Origin: Mariannaea sp. PMI_226
Taxonomy: Eukaryota > Ascomycota > Sordariomycetes > Hypocreales > Nectriaceae
Reading direction: 5' to 3'
DNA: 64,000 nucleotides
NCBI GenBank assembly: GCA_024336345.1
Contig: JANFOG010000006.1
Location: forward strand, 2,666,001-2,730,000
A program made the position numbers and the translations under genes. Shown here piece by piece: positions 11,761 through 22,474 of this stretch. The notes beneath the pieces are model-generated. The model searched no databases. It saw only the letters and a program-made list of their open reading frames with translations, and was not told the DNA's origin. Within the stretch, counting starts at the first letter, position 1. Every line of letters starts with the position of its first letter.

Positions 11761-11880
11761 ATGGGATACCATGTTGATGGGCTTAAATTCGCTAGTGGAT
11801 CATTTTTCCTTCTTCCCCGACTTCCCCGACGGCCAGCTCCAGGAGATAATCGATCTCGCCCACCAGCACCATGTCTATGT
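11761..11880 (+). pseudogene. Fragment of a phosphosulfolactate synthase/HSA32-like gene
   Basis: The first frame reads MGYHVDGLKFASGSF, then the sequence slips by one base in a run of five T (about 11801-11805). The next frame reads SFFPDFPDGQLQEIIDLAHQ and then HHVYVF. Joined by eye, these resemble the conserved core of the ComA/HSA32 family (GLKF-GGS...D-AH-H-VYVS). No start, no C-terminal half and a frameshift are present, so this is a decayed scrap. Family assignment rests on this one short motif. Confidence 0.4.
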
Positions 11881-11959
11881 CTTCCTAACCCTACCTTACT
11901 CCTACATGGCATCAAGATGCTAAGTCTATCGTACAAGGGTGCTCTTATTATGAGATGCG

Positions 11960-12160
11960 CGTGCTGATAAATGCACCCGGTGTTCCGGCCGCCATTGCGG
12001 CTGCCAATTGCGCAGCCGATGCTGCTATAGCTGCTGCTGGATGCTGCTACTGCTGTCAAGTGCGGTATTTCTGTTTTCAGATGCACTATCGCTGCTATTA
12101 GATGGGCCATTGCTGCTGGGTGTGCATCGGTGTCAAATGCACTGTCGCTGGGTTGGCCGA
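11960..12160. repeat. GCTGCT/GATGC-rich low-complexity stretch
   Basis: Repeated GCTGCT, GATGCTGCT and TCAAATGCACT/TCAGATGCACT phrases in 200 bp just past the 3' end of the large minus-strand gene. It looks like decayed minisatellite. No reading frame is supported. Confidence 0.4.
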
Positions 12161-12268
12161 GTGCAGCTTAGAAGAAAAGGTATACATGACTAGAATAGTT
12201 AGGTACCTGCAGGCTAGAAAAGTGAAAATTGCATCGACAAACATGCTGAGAAAAACCACATTCTGTAC

Positions 12269-15200
12269 TCAGTCCTCCTCATAACCAAGCAAAGCCGCGG
12301 GCGGCGACGGCAGCACTTCTCCTCTACCATCTACCGTAACCTCCACAAAGTATTTCTTGTGCCGACCGTCCACCTCAACAATCAGACTGAAGGCGTCATC
12401 TGCAGCGAGGTAAAAGTCAACAAACTTCATAATCACCTGCACGGCTACGCAAACGTAGCCCGCCCCCTTAGCAATGGCTTTGACCTTGGCGTCCTCGACG
12501 ACCTCGCTCACGCCGTTGAGCCACGCCTTGATCATGCCGAATGTGTCCTCGGTAATGTGCCGCGCTAGCAGGCTCGCGTCGGGATCCGAGTCCACATTGA
12601 TGATGACTTTCAGTAGGAAAGTCGGGATAGACGTCATGACGCCCCAGGTCGCCACGGCCGGTGCCGTGGTGGAGCGCGGCGTGCCGGTTTTCCATCCGAC
12701 GAAGCGGCCGGTAGCGAGGGCAATGACATTGCTGCAGTCAAGTGCCCAGACCTATTTTGATTATGTCAGTTTATATAGTTATAAAAATGGTAAACGGGGT
12801 GTTCAGGAACCGCGAGGGCAATGAAGGTGGCCAAAGGGATGGGTCATATTGAGGGATGGTGGAGGACTCACAATATATCTCATTGGCATGTCCTTCTGTC
12901 CGGAGACAGGCCATCCAACTATCAGCATGGCAGTACCAAAGAAGATGAGACCCGTGTCGATGGTCTCGGCCGCCGCACCCTTAATCTTGTTCGTTAACCA
13001 ACTAATAAGCCGGAAGTCCGTTTCCAGTCGCAATGCGGTGATCGCCACACCCAATCCAATGATCTTGATCTGGGAGCGGGTAATTCCCAAGCCCAAGTCC
13101 TCATCTTCGTTATCTGTCAGCGATCCGTTGACGTACGACGCGAAGGTGGTCTTATCCATGCCCTTCAGGGACGGAGGGGCCGCGCCCTTGATCACCTTGT
13201 AAAGAAGTGTGATGGGGATGGCAAGGAGCAAGGAGAAGGCGTTGAACACGGTAAAGTCCCTGCCGCCGGCGATGCTATTCCAGAGAGCGGTGAAGATGGG
13301 GATCTGGATAGACTTGTTGCCAAGGTCTTTGAACTGAGTCAAGACGAGTGAAAGCGCGTCGATAAGGAGATCAAGAACATTTTGAGTTGTGTCGACGGCG
13401 GCATTGATAAGGTCGAGCTTGAGCCTGTTGAACGCATCACTGGATGTTGTACTGGGGGTAAACAGGTCACTGACATCTTGCCCTATGGCTGTGATGTAGT
13501 GATACAAGGTCTGGAAGATGGTCGATATATCGTTCCAGATGTCTTGCAAGGTTGTCCCGTCTTTCAAAGCCATCAACGGCGCATCCGATGCGCTGTTGAT
13601 ACTGCTGTTCTGAGCCATGCCACCGTACGTCACCTGGTAGGAGGCCCAGTTGTACCCAACGCTGTTCTTGGTCGCGTCCATGCCATCTGTCTCTTCGCCA
13701 TCCTTGGCCTCGCTGCCTGCGGCCACAGTCTCAGGCGCCTGGCGATTGTTCACTGCGTTTCTCAGGTTTTGCATGAACTGCTGCTCCTGCGCCTTCAAGC
13801 CAGCTATCTGGTCCTGCGCATAGCTTAGACCGGAGTTTATGAAGGCGACAATGCTATCAGAGGTATCGAGGATGTCCCCCCAGCTAAAAAGGAAACCGAT
13901 GAAGTCAATCAGTTTCTGCAGACCGACTGTGATCTTCTGGAAGACCCAGCTGATTGCTTTGCCAACGGCTTCGACACCGTCCAACACGAATTTGTAGATG
14001 GTGCCGGCAATCTCAATCACCAGATCAATGGCCTGATCTAAATGGCACAATGTTAGAATTCCTGCGGACATTCGCCGGGGGGGGGGGGGACAATGGGTAA
14101 CAGGTGCACATACCAATCTTCTGAATAACCCAACTTGTCGCCTGCTTGGCCTTCTCATAACACCAATTGAAGACCCCCCAAGGATCATACCAGCTAGTCT
14201 CTGTCAATCTATCCAGAAAATCCGATATTTCTTCGGGACTATTCCCTCCAACTCTGCCAGCGAGTATTTTTGGTCTTTTCCCCATTGGATTGTACATCTT
14301 GGGCTTGTTATGAACCCTCTTCAGAGGCATTCCTGGCTGACCGTGGAGCATCTGGTTTGTGTTGAGCTGGTTGATCATGGACGCTGCTTGCTCTGCATCC
14401 TCCGGGCTGACGGATCCAGGCGCGATGAGCGGATCCCCTGTCTGAGTCTTTGCATTCAGGAGGTCATCTTTCGTCTTGATGAATGCAAGCTTCTCATTCA
14501 ACTTGGAGTTTGGGTTTAAGACAGCGACCTGGACAGCCACTGGGCTTCCGCCCGCAGCCTGGAACTGGTCGACCTGGAATGTGAAAGAAGACATGTCCGA
14601 GGTGGAAATGATGACGCTGACCACGCCGAAGGGGTCTGCCGTATACCATTTGCCTTCCTTGTCAATGGTTGCGCTGGAGCCGTTTGCAAGGACCTGGACT
14701 GCACCCGAGCTGATAATGTGCAGTTGGCAGTCTGCCACGGGTTGGGTTGGATCATCAGATGTAGCTTTAAACCGGAGGGTGAAGCTAGGAACCTCCATGT
14801 TGTTGGCGTCAGATGGCGCGTAGAATGGGACCGTCTGCCATATTCCCGTGTCTGAGGCACACTGAAGCATGGTCAAGTTCCCTGCCCCGTCTGCAGCAAG
14901 CAAGGTGTCGACCATCAGCTCGCCATCAGGCTCCTTGGCGGCCAACATGGTAGATATTTGGTCACCCTGCCCGTCATCAAGAAGGGGAATCAGCTGTCCG
15001 CTGGAGATGGAGGCAAGTGGTGCCGTATAGTAATGCACGGCATTTGTGATTGTGGTATACCACATAGTGATGATGCCTTCGGACTGCGAGGCATGGATGG
15101 TTTTGATACCCAGCGCGGTGTCGCCGGTTACGATTGGCGTGCCAATACCTGATCCAATGCAGTACTGGCGGTAGTTGAACTGAGTCACAACATCTCCACC

Positions 15201-16105
15201 TACCAGTATCTCGGTGTAAGTTGTCGTGGGATTGATGTAGGAATCAATGGAAACGGCGCCTAAATCAAAAAGTCTCAGAATACGTGGGTAAATCTTTGTG
15301 ACTGATCGTCAAAACTAACCGTTAGGGCACGTCATCTCGGACACAAAACCAGTTCCGCCAAAGGTGCAAAACTGGAGGTGGTTGCCGTCGCTTGCAGTAT
15401 ACAAGACGAAGGCACCGCTCCCAAGCGGGCACGTGCCGAAAGCGACGCTGACGATAGAGACGGGATCCGTAGCTAGTCTCCATGACGTGTTGAGTGAGAA
15501 AGAGAAGCCGCCGGTGTCTGCTGAGGCGATATTGAGATATCCCAGTTGGCTGGACTGAGTGATGGCTCCGGGCGGTGCTAATGCTAAAAAGATCATCGGG
15601 AAAGATGTATTCCCAACCGCCTGAGTGAAATTGCTCTGTAGCTAGTCTCAGAAAATCGCACAGAAGAACATAACAAAGAGAGACATGTTGGTTGTATACT
15701 CACCAAGAAGATTTCATACACAAGTGGATACGAGCTGCCAGCGGACAAGACGCTGGTCGGCTGGATTGTAAGCAGATCAGCAGGCACAACATTGTGCAGA
15801 ATATAGATGCTACTGAGCTTATTGCCGGCATCTGTAGCCACGACAATGGAAAGGCTATTGTCGAGGTTCTGCTGGACCTCGAACGCAAGGATCTTGCCAA
15901 CGAATTTGCACAGCGCGCCAAAGTCAACGCGGGAAGGCCTTCCGTTCTGGTTGATTATCAGGTTCAGCACGGAATCCTGACCAAGGGCGAAGACAGCCGG
16001 GTTGGCGTCCTTGTCCCGGAAGGCGACGAACCTCTGGCCAGCTGGTACAGGATTGGCTGCCAGCAGATTTGTCATGAACTCTGAATCTTGGGTGACTGTG
16101 ATCAT
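12269..16105 (-). CDS. Large protein of unknown family, beta-rich N-terminal half and helical/hydrophobic C-terminal half
   Basis: Five exons (15704-16105, 15320-15635, 14114-15259, 12872-14037, 12269-12751) join in frame to 1170 aa; all four introns have GTNAGT/GTATGT donors and proper phases. I do not recognise the family. Residues 1 to about 520 are rich in short strand-like blocks (RFVAFRDKDANPAVFALGQD, then similar FxLYTASDGNHLQF-type blocks), like repeated beta-propeller or sandwich units. Residues about 620-710 are long amphipathic helices (VEAVGKAISWVFQKI). Hydrophobic segments lie near 882-901, 945-957 and 983-999. There is no signal peptide. The start could instead be the in-frame ATG at 16141. 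Divergent from the 610-aa unknown gene at 17970. A 13-G run sits in the third intron. Confidence 0.75.
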
Positions 16106-17969
16106 CTTGGCTCTGTTTAGTGATGAATCGTGGGTCAACAAAGTGTGTCAGGATAAAATCATGTTGGTATCCTCTAGTAAATGTCTTGTTTTATAGAACC
16201 TGTAACTTTGGGTGTTCAGCATAAACTAACTCTGGTCTTGTTGATATGTCATTCCTCGACACTTGAAGATGGGAGCGAATCATCCTACTACCCATATTCT
16301 GGATGGGACTTCTACGGAGATATCCCAAATACGAACCCTTCATGCAACTGGAAAATCACCTGGAATGCCATCGGGTTCTAGACCCGACACATTTGATATC
16401 ATGAAAACGCTTCAGGCGCCAATGGTGTCGACTGATTAGGAAAGAGAACGCCGCTTATTATTTTCAGCTTCTGCCTGTTGGATGCCAACTCATCCGTGTG
16501 CCACAAGCCTAAAAACCGGTTTGATATCGAGTGTAAAATACTGGTGGGTGCCATGCTGGGCAACCCATAGGTACCCATATGTTTTTTTTTCTTTTTTTGA
16601 AAGATCTATACTAATAAATAGATACCTATTAGTAAAGTATCTTATCTGTTTTACCTGTGGGGTACCCACGGGTACCCATAGGTGGGCTAACTACTTTTAT
16701 CATGTGAAACTCTTCATCAAGAGCCGTGTGTGGCAGGTAGGAATGTTTTAGGTGCGGGAAAACATATGACGGCAAATACGAGCCGCAGGTCACATACATG
16801 CCTCCTGTCAGTCAGCGCTTACCAATAGAATGTGCTTTCTGGAGGGTGATATAGGCTGCGTCAATAGCCTTAGTAAATAGTTTCAGTTAGCGTCAATAAC
16901 TTTAGGATTTTCTTTTAGCCTACTCAGTGTGACATGAAGTTCTCTCATTGTGATGGAATTGAGGATGGATATGATTAAAGCCTAAGTGCGGTTATTTGTT
17001 TTTATTTGCATTGATTTGGCTTTGAAAAAGATTCCATTCCTCAGAGTCAGAACTCGCTAGTTATCTATTCTCTAAGAACACTTCAATACACCATGGAATT
17101 CGAATCTATCTTAGCGATTATTTAGCTGATTTTCGGCAGGCGCATAGTGCTCTCCGACTGGGCAATTATGTCTCAGCTTTGACACCCAAGACAGTCCCCG
17201 CGCCGTCCAATTATATCATATATCATATTCTAGGTACATATCACCTGCGCTTACATGCATCAAATAGTCGAATATTTTTCCTGCTTGAGTTTAGACGACG
17301 GAAGTTGCCGAGGTTTACAGCAGTCCGCGTCCACTTCAAGGCCTTAGATGCGGCACGGGAGGTTCAGCTCCGTTCCTTTATTGACTTCACCGATTTCCCC
17401 ATTTCGCTTGGTAGATTCGTGCCGTACGGTTCTCATCCCGTCCAAGCGACAGGTACCCTTTAAATTCGCAACCCCTCTGCAGTTAGTGGCTTGCGCTTCT
17501 GTTGAAGCCCGCTAATAGTTTGTTCGCTTCGACAGTCTGCATCATATGGGCATATGATTGGAAGTCAGCGGCATCGTCTTGCCGAAGAATCCAAAGACAA
17601 AAACAAAAACTTCACTACGACATGATGATTCTGGCTGAATAGATCATTACTTATTGCCGAGACGAGGAAGTTCTAGCACTGGTGCAGACGCGAGGTCAAA
17701 AGTGCAGTGACACGAGCCTATGCCAGACTCGATTTTCATTGGCAGTTTGCGGTATCTGCATATACCTACTACTTCACCCAGATCCTTGAGCTGAATATCA
17801 ATGCGTTTATCCGTGGACATGTATATGTATCTATAGTCGACTCCCCGGGAAAGATGCATTCCTCATAGGTCCTAGTGGTTTCAACAATAAGTTGGAAGTC
17901 ATAGTTCCCGTTCACTATCAGCACCAAATCAAATCTTCAAAGGGTTTTTGCTAATCACTGCTAGGAACC
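16106..17969. other. 1.86-kb divergent intergenic region between the two large unknown genes
   Basis: Presumably holds both promoters. Contains the GGGTACCC palindrome cluster at 16541-16690. A 70-codon minus ORF at 17647-17859 (with RYRKLPMKIESGIGS) has coding-like composition but no identified partner or family. Otherwise nothing supported. Confidence 0.45.
16541..16690. repeat. MITE-like palindromic block with GGGTACCC repeats
   Basis: The left end has ACCCATAGGTACCCAT. The right end has GGGTACCCACGGGTACCCAT. Between them is an AT-rich core with a perfect 7-bp hairpin, ACTAATA...TATTAGT. The two ends are largely complementary, so the block could fold or be a tiny non-autonomous element. 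No target duplication was identified. Confidence 0.4.
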
Positions 17970-20236
17970 ATGAATGATCCTTTCATTCAGAGCTTGGTGG
18001 GCAAGACCACTCCAACACCATACAATCAGGCCGTAATCCTGAGCCAAAAGACCATCAACTCGGCCTTTTCCAACATGTGGCTCTTGGCTGACCCAACCTC
18101 GCCTATTCGGAGTATCGCCATCTCGACACGAGATGGTGAGAAGCTCCAGGGTGAGCTTCTAGCTCCCACCGTGATTGTCAACGTGGTTGACTTCACCTAC
18201 ATGCTGTACTTCCAGTGGAATTTCAAGTCTGGCTCCATGACGCTGTATACTACGGATGATCCAAATAATCCTACAACCAAGACGTTTGATCTGACTCAGT
18301 GGACGGTCGCGTTTGGAACTTCACTTAGTACGTTCTTGTTGCTCCCAATGGATCCTTTTGTGATTCCTGGAGACGAACGCGAATTATTGTTCTAACAAAC
18401 ATCTGCTTTCTCTAGCCCGCGATACTATCCCGCCTACCGACCCAAGCTATGCTGGGTACAAGCAGCAGATGGGCGTTCCGGCGGACAGTCAATTTTCTCT
18501 TGCCAAGCTCTACGTCAAGTCCCAAGGTGTGTTGGTAGCCTATCTATATTATATCTGAGCTTAAACATTGTCTCACACCACTACAGAGACACCCGGGTAC
18601 TATCCGCAGGGCTCCTCTTTCAATGGTCTTGACTGGAGCAAGGAGACGCCCATAATCCAAGCCCATTTCGAGCAGCTTCGCTACGTCTGGATGGACCAGA
18701 TGGCCAATGGTGGACTGACTCACATTGGAGTCATGCTGCAGACTGACCAACCTGCCACCGGTATGCCTCCTATTTCATGTAATAAAATACGGGTAGGCGC
18801 ATTGTCTGATTGGAGTTTTCGAACACAGTGAATCCAAATGCCCCAACTTTCCCACCGACATCTATCGACTATGCCGTCTATCCATGGAAGGATCCTTCGA
18901 ACCCTCTCCCACCCAACAATGACTCTGACTCGAACGCTTTGTGCTATTTGATCATGACAAACAATGCAACGCCACCCGTCCCCCCTCAACTGCCTTACTC
19001 CGGCACCTGGGTCGATGCTGATGCCCCAGAGACCGGACGGGACGCCATTCTCTGTATGAACAAGAGTCAGTTCTGGGCAGGCTGGCTGCTCCCCCTCATG
19101 CGGGTACTGAACCTAGCGACTCAAATCCAGCCCACAGCACCGATCCTGTTGCCGTATCAGGGCGACGGCGCGACAGTCGGCTTAAACTTCACCCCGGGTA
19201 CTTGTACTCAACACCCGAATTACAATGACGACTACTACAACTTCACACCAGGCAGCGATGGAGTGAGCTGGTCTTGGACGGCAACTACTGGCTTGCTGGC
19301 TACAAATAATGTCATGGATAACGGTGGCAATCACTGGACGCTGACCCAAACTTGTACGTAACAGTCAAACAGAACTGTCTTCCAACCATAACCATGGTTT
19401 ATGGTAACCGTTTTGCTAATACAGGCCGCAGCAACTGCCACTACAAACGTCAAATTTACGGCTGGAGGGCCAGGAGGTATCTTTACGCTGGTTGGCAACA
19501 ACACGGTGAGCGTTGTCTGCGACTCAGACGGGGACTGGGGCTCCCACTCAACGTAAGCTTCTTCTTGCACTGGCCCAACTGAATCATTTTTTTCTGTCTA
19601 ACAAAGCACTTCGTAGCATGGATTTCACCATGCAATACACTCTGACCTATGTGGCACAGCGCGTCGACGATGGCGGCGTTCAGATCCTGCAATCCGGGGC
19701 AACTCAGATTGACAAGAGTACTGTGAACACATACCACTCTGATAGTGTCATCTGGACGCCGCCATGGGACCAATACGGTTCCGGACTGCAAAGTTATGCA
19801 GCCACTGCATTCCAGAGTAAGCTAGGGCAGTACCAGCAGGCTTTCCTCGAAGGCCTTGCCGGTCAGAATAAGCTCTTCCTGCCGGGAAGCGGGTCGTATC
19901 TCTGCAATCAGGTCATGTTCAACAACGATGGCGATCTGCTCACCAACTTGGCGTTCAATGGGTGAGTTCATTTAATCCAACTAGCGATTTTTCACATAAT
20001 ATCTTAAGAGATCTCATATTGACCTCGAGTTATGCAGTGCTGCACCACCAGGAAAGATGACTACCATCCCGGAATATCTCTTGGACGCTCCCCCTCGCCA
20101 GTATCCGCAGCCTTATACGCCGACGCCGCCGCAAGAATTTCCAAGTTTGCTCATGAAACCCATACGTGTGAACAATGGAGGGAAGAAGAAGGAGGGACAT
20201 CATCACAAGAAACATCACCACCATAAGGAATGGTGA
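17970..20236 (+). CDS. 610-aa protein of unknown family with histidine-rich C-terminal tail
   Basis: Seven exons: 17970-18327, 18416-18526, 18587-18760, 18829-19353, 19432-19552, 19617-19961, 20038-20236. Phases agree throughout; introns are 60-88 nt. The fourth intron's acceptor was set to 19431 because only that CAG keeps the frame. There is no signal peptide. The N-terminus (YNQAVILSQKTINSAF) is an amphipathic helix followed by beta-rich sequence, then Trp/Tyr/Asn-rich extracellular-looking blocks such as YNDDYYNFTPGSDGVSWSW. The last 70 residues are Pro/Tyr-rich (APPRQYPQPYTPTPP) and end in a Lys/His run, HHHKKHHHHKEW. The helix-plus-sheet start faintly recalls TULIP/P47-like lipid-binding proteins, but that is speculation. 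Paired head-to-head with the 1170-aa unknown gene. Confidence 0.75.
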
Positions 20237-21197
20237 TAGAATTAAAGGGTTTGGATTTTCGGGCTGTAATGTAGCTATAGCCACAACGTAGCTAGGTAGG
20301 ATAAAACTTATTTCTATATTCAAGACTGAAGCTTTTAGTTTTATCGATTTTGCCAGTCTCTCGAGAATGCAGGGGATTCGTAGCTAATCCCCGGCACACG
20401 GGCGGCAACCAGTTGGCGCTGTTGCAACTATCTCCCATTCCTGGGCTGCTGATTTAGCGGGCTATCCGGAATGTACAAGTCTGATCATCCAGGCCGGGTC
20501 CCATCTTTCGCCGACAGCCTTCGATAGCTGCTCCAATCCGTCCATTCAGTACTTTTTCTATATAGTGGTTTTTATAAGCTAGCTTCTCCTAGTGACAAGT
20601 GAAGGTGGAGGGTTATATGTTTAAGATATTAGAGTAAAAAGATTGACATCCGGTTCAAAAGGGTGTGTAAATTTATCCCTTAGAAATAAGTTAGATTATC
20701 ATTCTAACTCTATAAGCTAGTGCAGTTTAATTTTTGACACCATAGGGTTTCCAATTAATTACTATACAATATCACACTAGCTTTCACAATGAGTCACTTT
20801 AACTTGAATCTCATTCTTATGCCCCCTTCGCTGTTCAGCGGGTCTAATCATAGAATCACCGAATGAAAACCGACGTCCAAAGAGGCAAAGGGCTCTCGAT
20901 AAATTACTATGCGCTATTACAATGAGCAGTCACTGAACCGTCACACTGAGCTACCACACCGAGCTGAGACACTCAGCCATCTCAAATCGGGCTTCCACAT
21001 TTATCCTCCATACTGAACCATGACACACCAAACATAATACGTTGACAGACATTGAAGTTTCCACACCCTTTCCAAATCGCCATGAGCTTCGCGCCGCTTT
21101 CGATGGGGTCAATGGCCAGCAGAGCATGCTCTGGCCACTACCTCATTATTTGAATGTAATATAGGGGCCATTTCGCTATTCGAATAGTTTTTTATGC
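20237..21197. other. Intergenic, no gene seen
   Basis: Contains TTTATCCCTTAGAAATAAG at 20673-20691 followed by TTAGATT. A near copy lies at 51268 inside the retrotransposon belt, so this gap may hold a decayed LTR scrap. No reading frame is supported. Confidence 0.4.
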
Positions 21198-21214
21198 TAA
21201 CCCTAACCCTAACC
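21198..21214. repeat. Interstitial telomere-like repeat, TAACCC x about 2.8
   Basis: TAACCCTAACCCTAACC, the C-rich telomeric unit of filamentous fungi, sits directly upstream of the truncated AAA-ATPase remnant. Too short for a telomere; it may mark an old break or repair site. Confidence 0.6.
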
Positions 21215-21284
21215 ATTAAAGAAGGGTTGAGAGGACATCAAGTGTCAAGTGTCCAAGGACAGCAAGTGTCTAGTGTCCGTCTCA

Positions 21285-21853
21285 CTAACGGCCGTGCAGA
21301 TATGCGCCGGAGAGCTGCCTCCGGATGCTGGACAGCACGAAGCTACCCTTTCGCTAATCTGCCAGACTGCTCAACATTGGGTGCCATTCTTCTCTTTGTC
21401 GAAGCGGATGTCTATCTCGAGCAACGTGCATCGCGCGACTTGAGCCGCAACAGTCTCGTGTCGGTGTTCCTTCGCAACATGGAGTTCTGTGAAGCGATTG
21501 TGTTACCTGACAACAAACCGCGTTACGCAATTTGATGAAGCAATTTTAAGCAGAGTGCATCTGGCGATGAAGTATGGCGACTTAGACCGTGACTACAGAA
21601 AATTAATCTGGAAAAACTTCCTCGATAGAGCAAATAACCCTCATGGTAAAGCAGATATAACTGACAAGGAATTAAATCAACTAGTCCGCGTCGAACTTAA
21701 CGGTCGACAGGTATGGTTGCTCACGAGATATGGAATTGACCTTGCTAAACAAAGCAGATTAAAATTGTTGCCGCCACGGCAAGCGCTCTAGCCGCGAAGA
21801 CGAGCAGGGTGCGCTATGCGCATCTTGAGATGGCGAGATACAGCGATAAGTAA
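21285..21853 (+). pseudogene. AAA-family ATPase, 5'-truncated and frameshifted C-terminal remnant
   Basis: The readable order is AGELPPDAGQHEATLSLI, then after a 1-base slip near 21374 GAILLFVEADVYLEQR (Walker B), SLVSVFLRNMEFCEAIVL, then after an extra base at 21506/21507 LTTNRVTQFDEAILSRVHL (sensor-1 and arginine-finger region), IWKNFLDRA and ELNGRQ. A 47-nt intron (21711-21757) then leads to IKIVAATASALAAKTS and a TAA at 21851. This is the fungal AAA+ ATPase type usually found as roughly 600-900-aa proteins. The first Walker B acid is replaced by Val (LFVEAD for L-DEAD), and Walker A with the whole N-terminus is missing. Dead by several independent criteria. Confidence 0.8.
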
Positions 21854-22474
21854 TGAGACTTATAAAACAAACTTCTTAATTTTTTCATATCAAACTTGGC
21901 CCTACTTTTTCCCAACATAATAACCTAGTGTTGCTTAACCCCGTTCGCTGCGCGCTTTAATTTGCGCGCAACATGAAAGTCTGATAACAGGCCTGCATTC
22001 TTAAGTCGGCTAAGGAGGCTCTCTTCCTCTGTGGTCCATCCTAGAATCGCTGCCATCACTGTTTTAGGCTTTGTCGCTGTTCTTGCTGCTGTGGCTGTGG
22101 CTCTCGCTTGAGATCTTCTCCTGTCTCTTCAGCAAGTCTCGCCACACTAACTCTACGTCCTCCATTAGTATAGGCACGATCTCTGCTGACTGGCTTGCAA
22201 GGTGACTGGACGCTATCGAGCAGGTGTCCACGCAGGAGCTTGACCGAAACTGTGAACTGGCCAAAACCGGGTAGTAATCAATCGATTACTAGGATAAACG
22301 CATTCCAACCGATACAAGCAGCTCAGAGAGTTTGCAGATAGGTGAGCCCCTGGCAGCTCCTTAAACGCCTCAGCCAGTGACTATAACTGTGCCCAACGGA
22401 TACAATGAGTTGAAGGATCGTACCCATTCTTTACCAAGTGACGTAGAGGGAAGAAGGTGCATTCAAGTCAACTG
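21854..22474. other. Intergenic, with a possible small minus-strand ORF
   Basis: A minus ORF at 21925-22056 (43 codons) starts MAAILGWTTEEESLLSRLK, a SANT/Myb-like beginning, preceded by low-complexity Ala/Thr codons. No exon partner was seen, so it is listed only as a possible remnant. Confidence 0.3.

Noticed and set aside
11886..11900. CCTAACCCTACC as a telomeric repeat
   Set aside because: Only a single imperfect unit, consistent with chance.
14077..14089. G13 run as a regulatory or quadruplex element
   Set aside because: It lies inside a predicted intron and may be a plain homopolymer or sequencing artefact; no supporting structure.
17179..17463. 94-codon ORF in the divergent promoter as a gene
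   Set aside because: No motif and AT-biased random-looking composition; it falls between two promoters.
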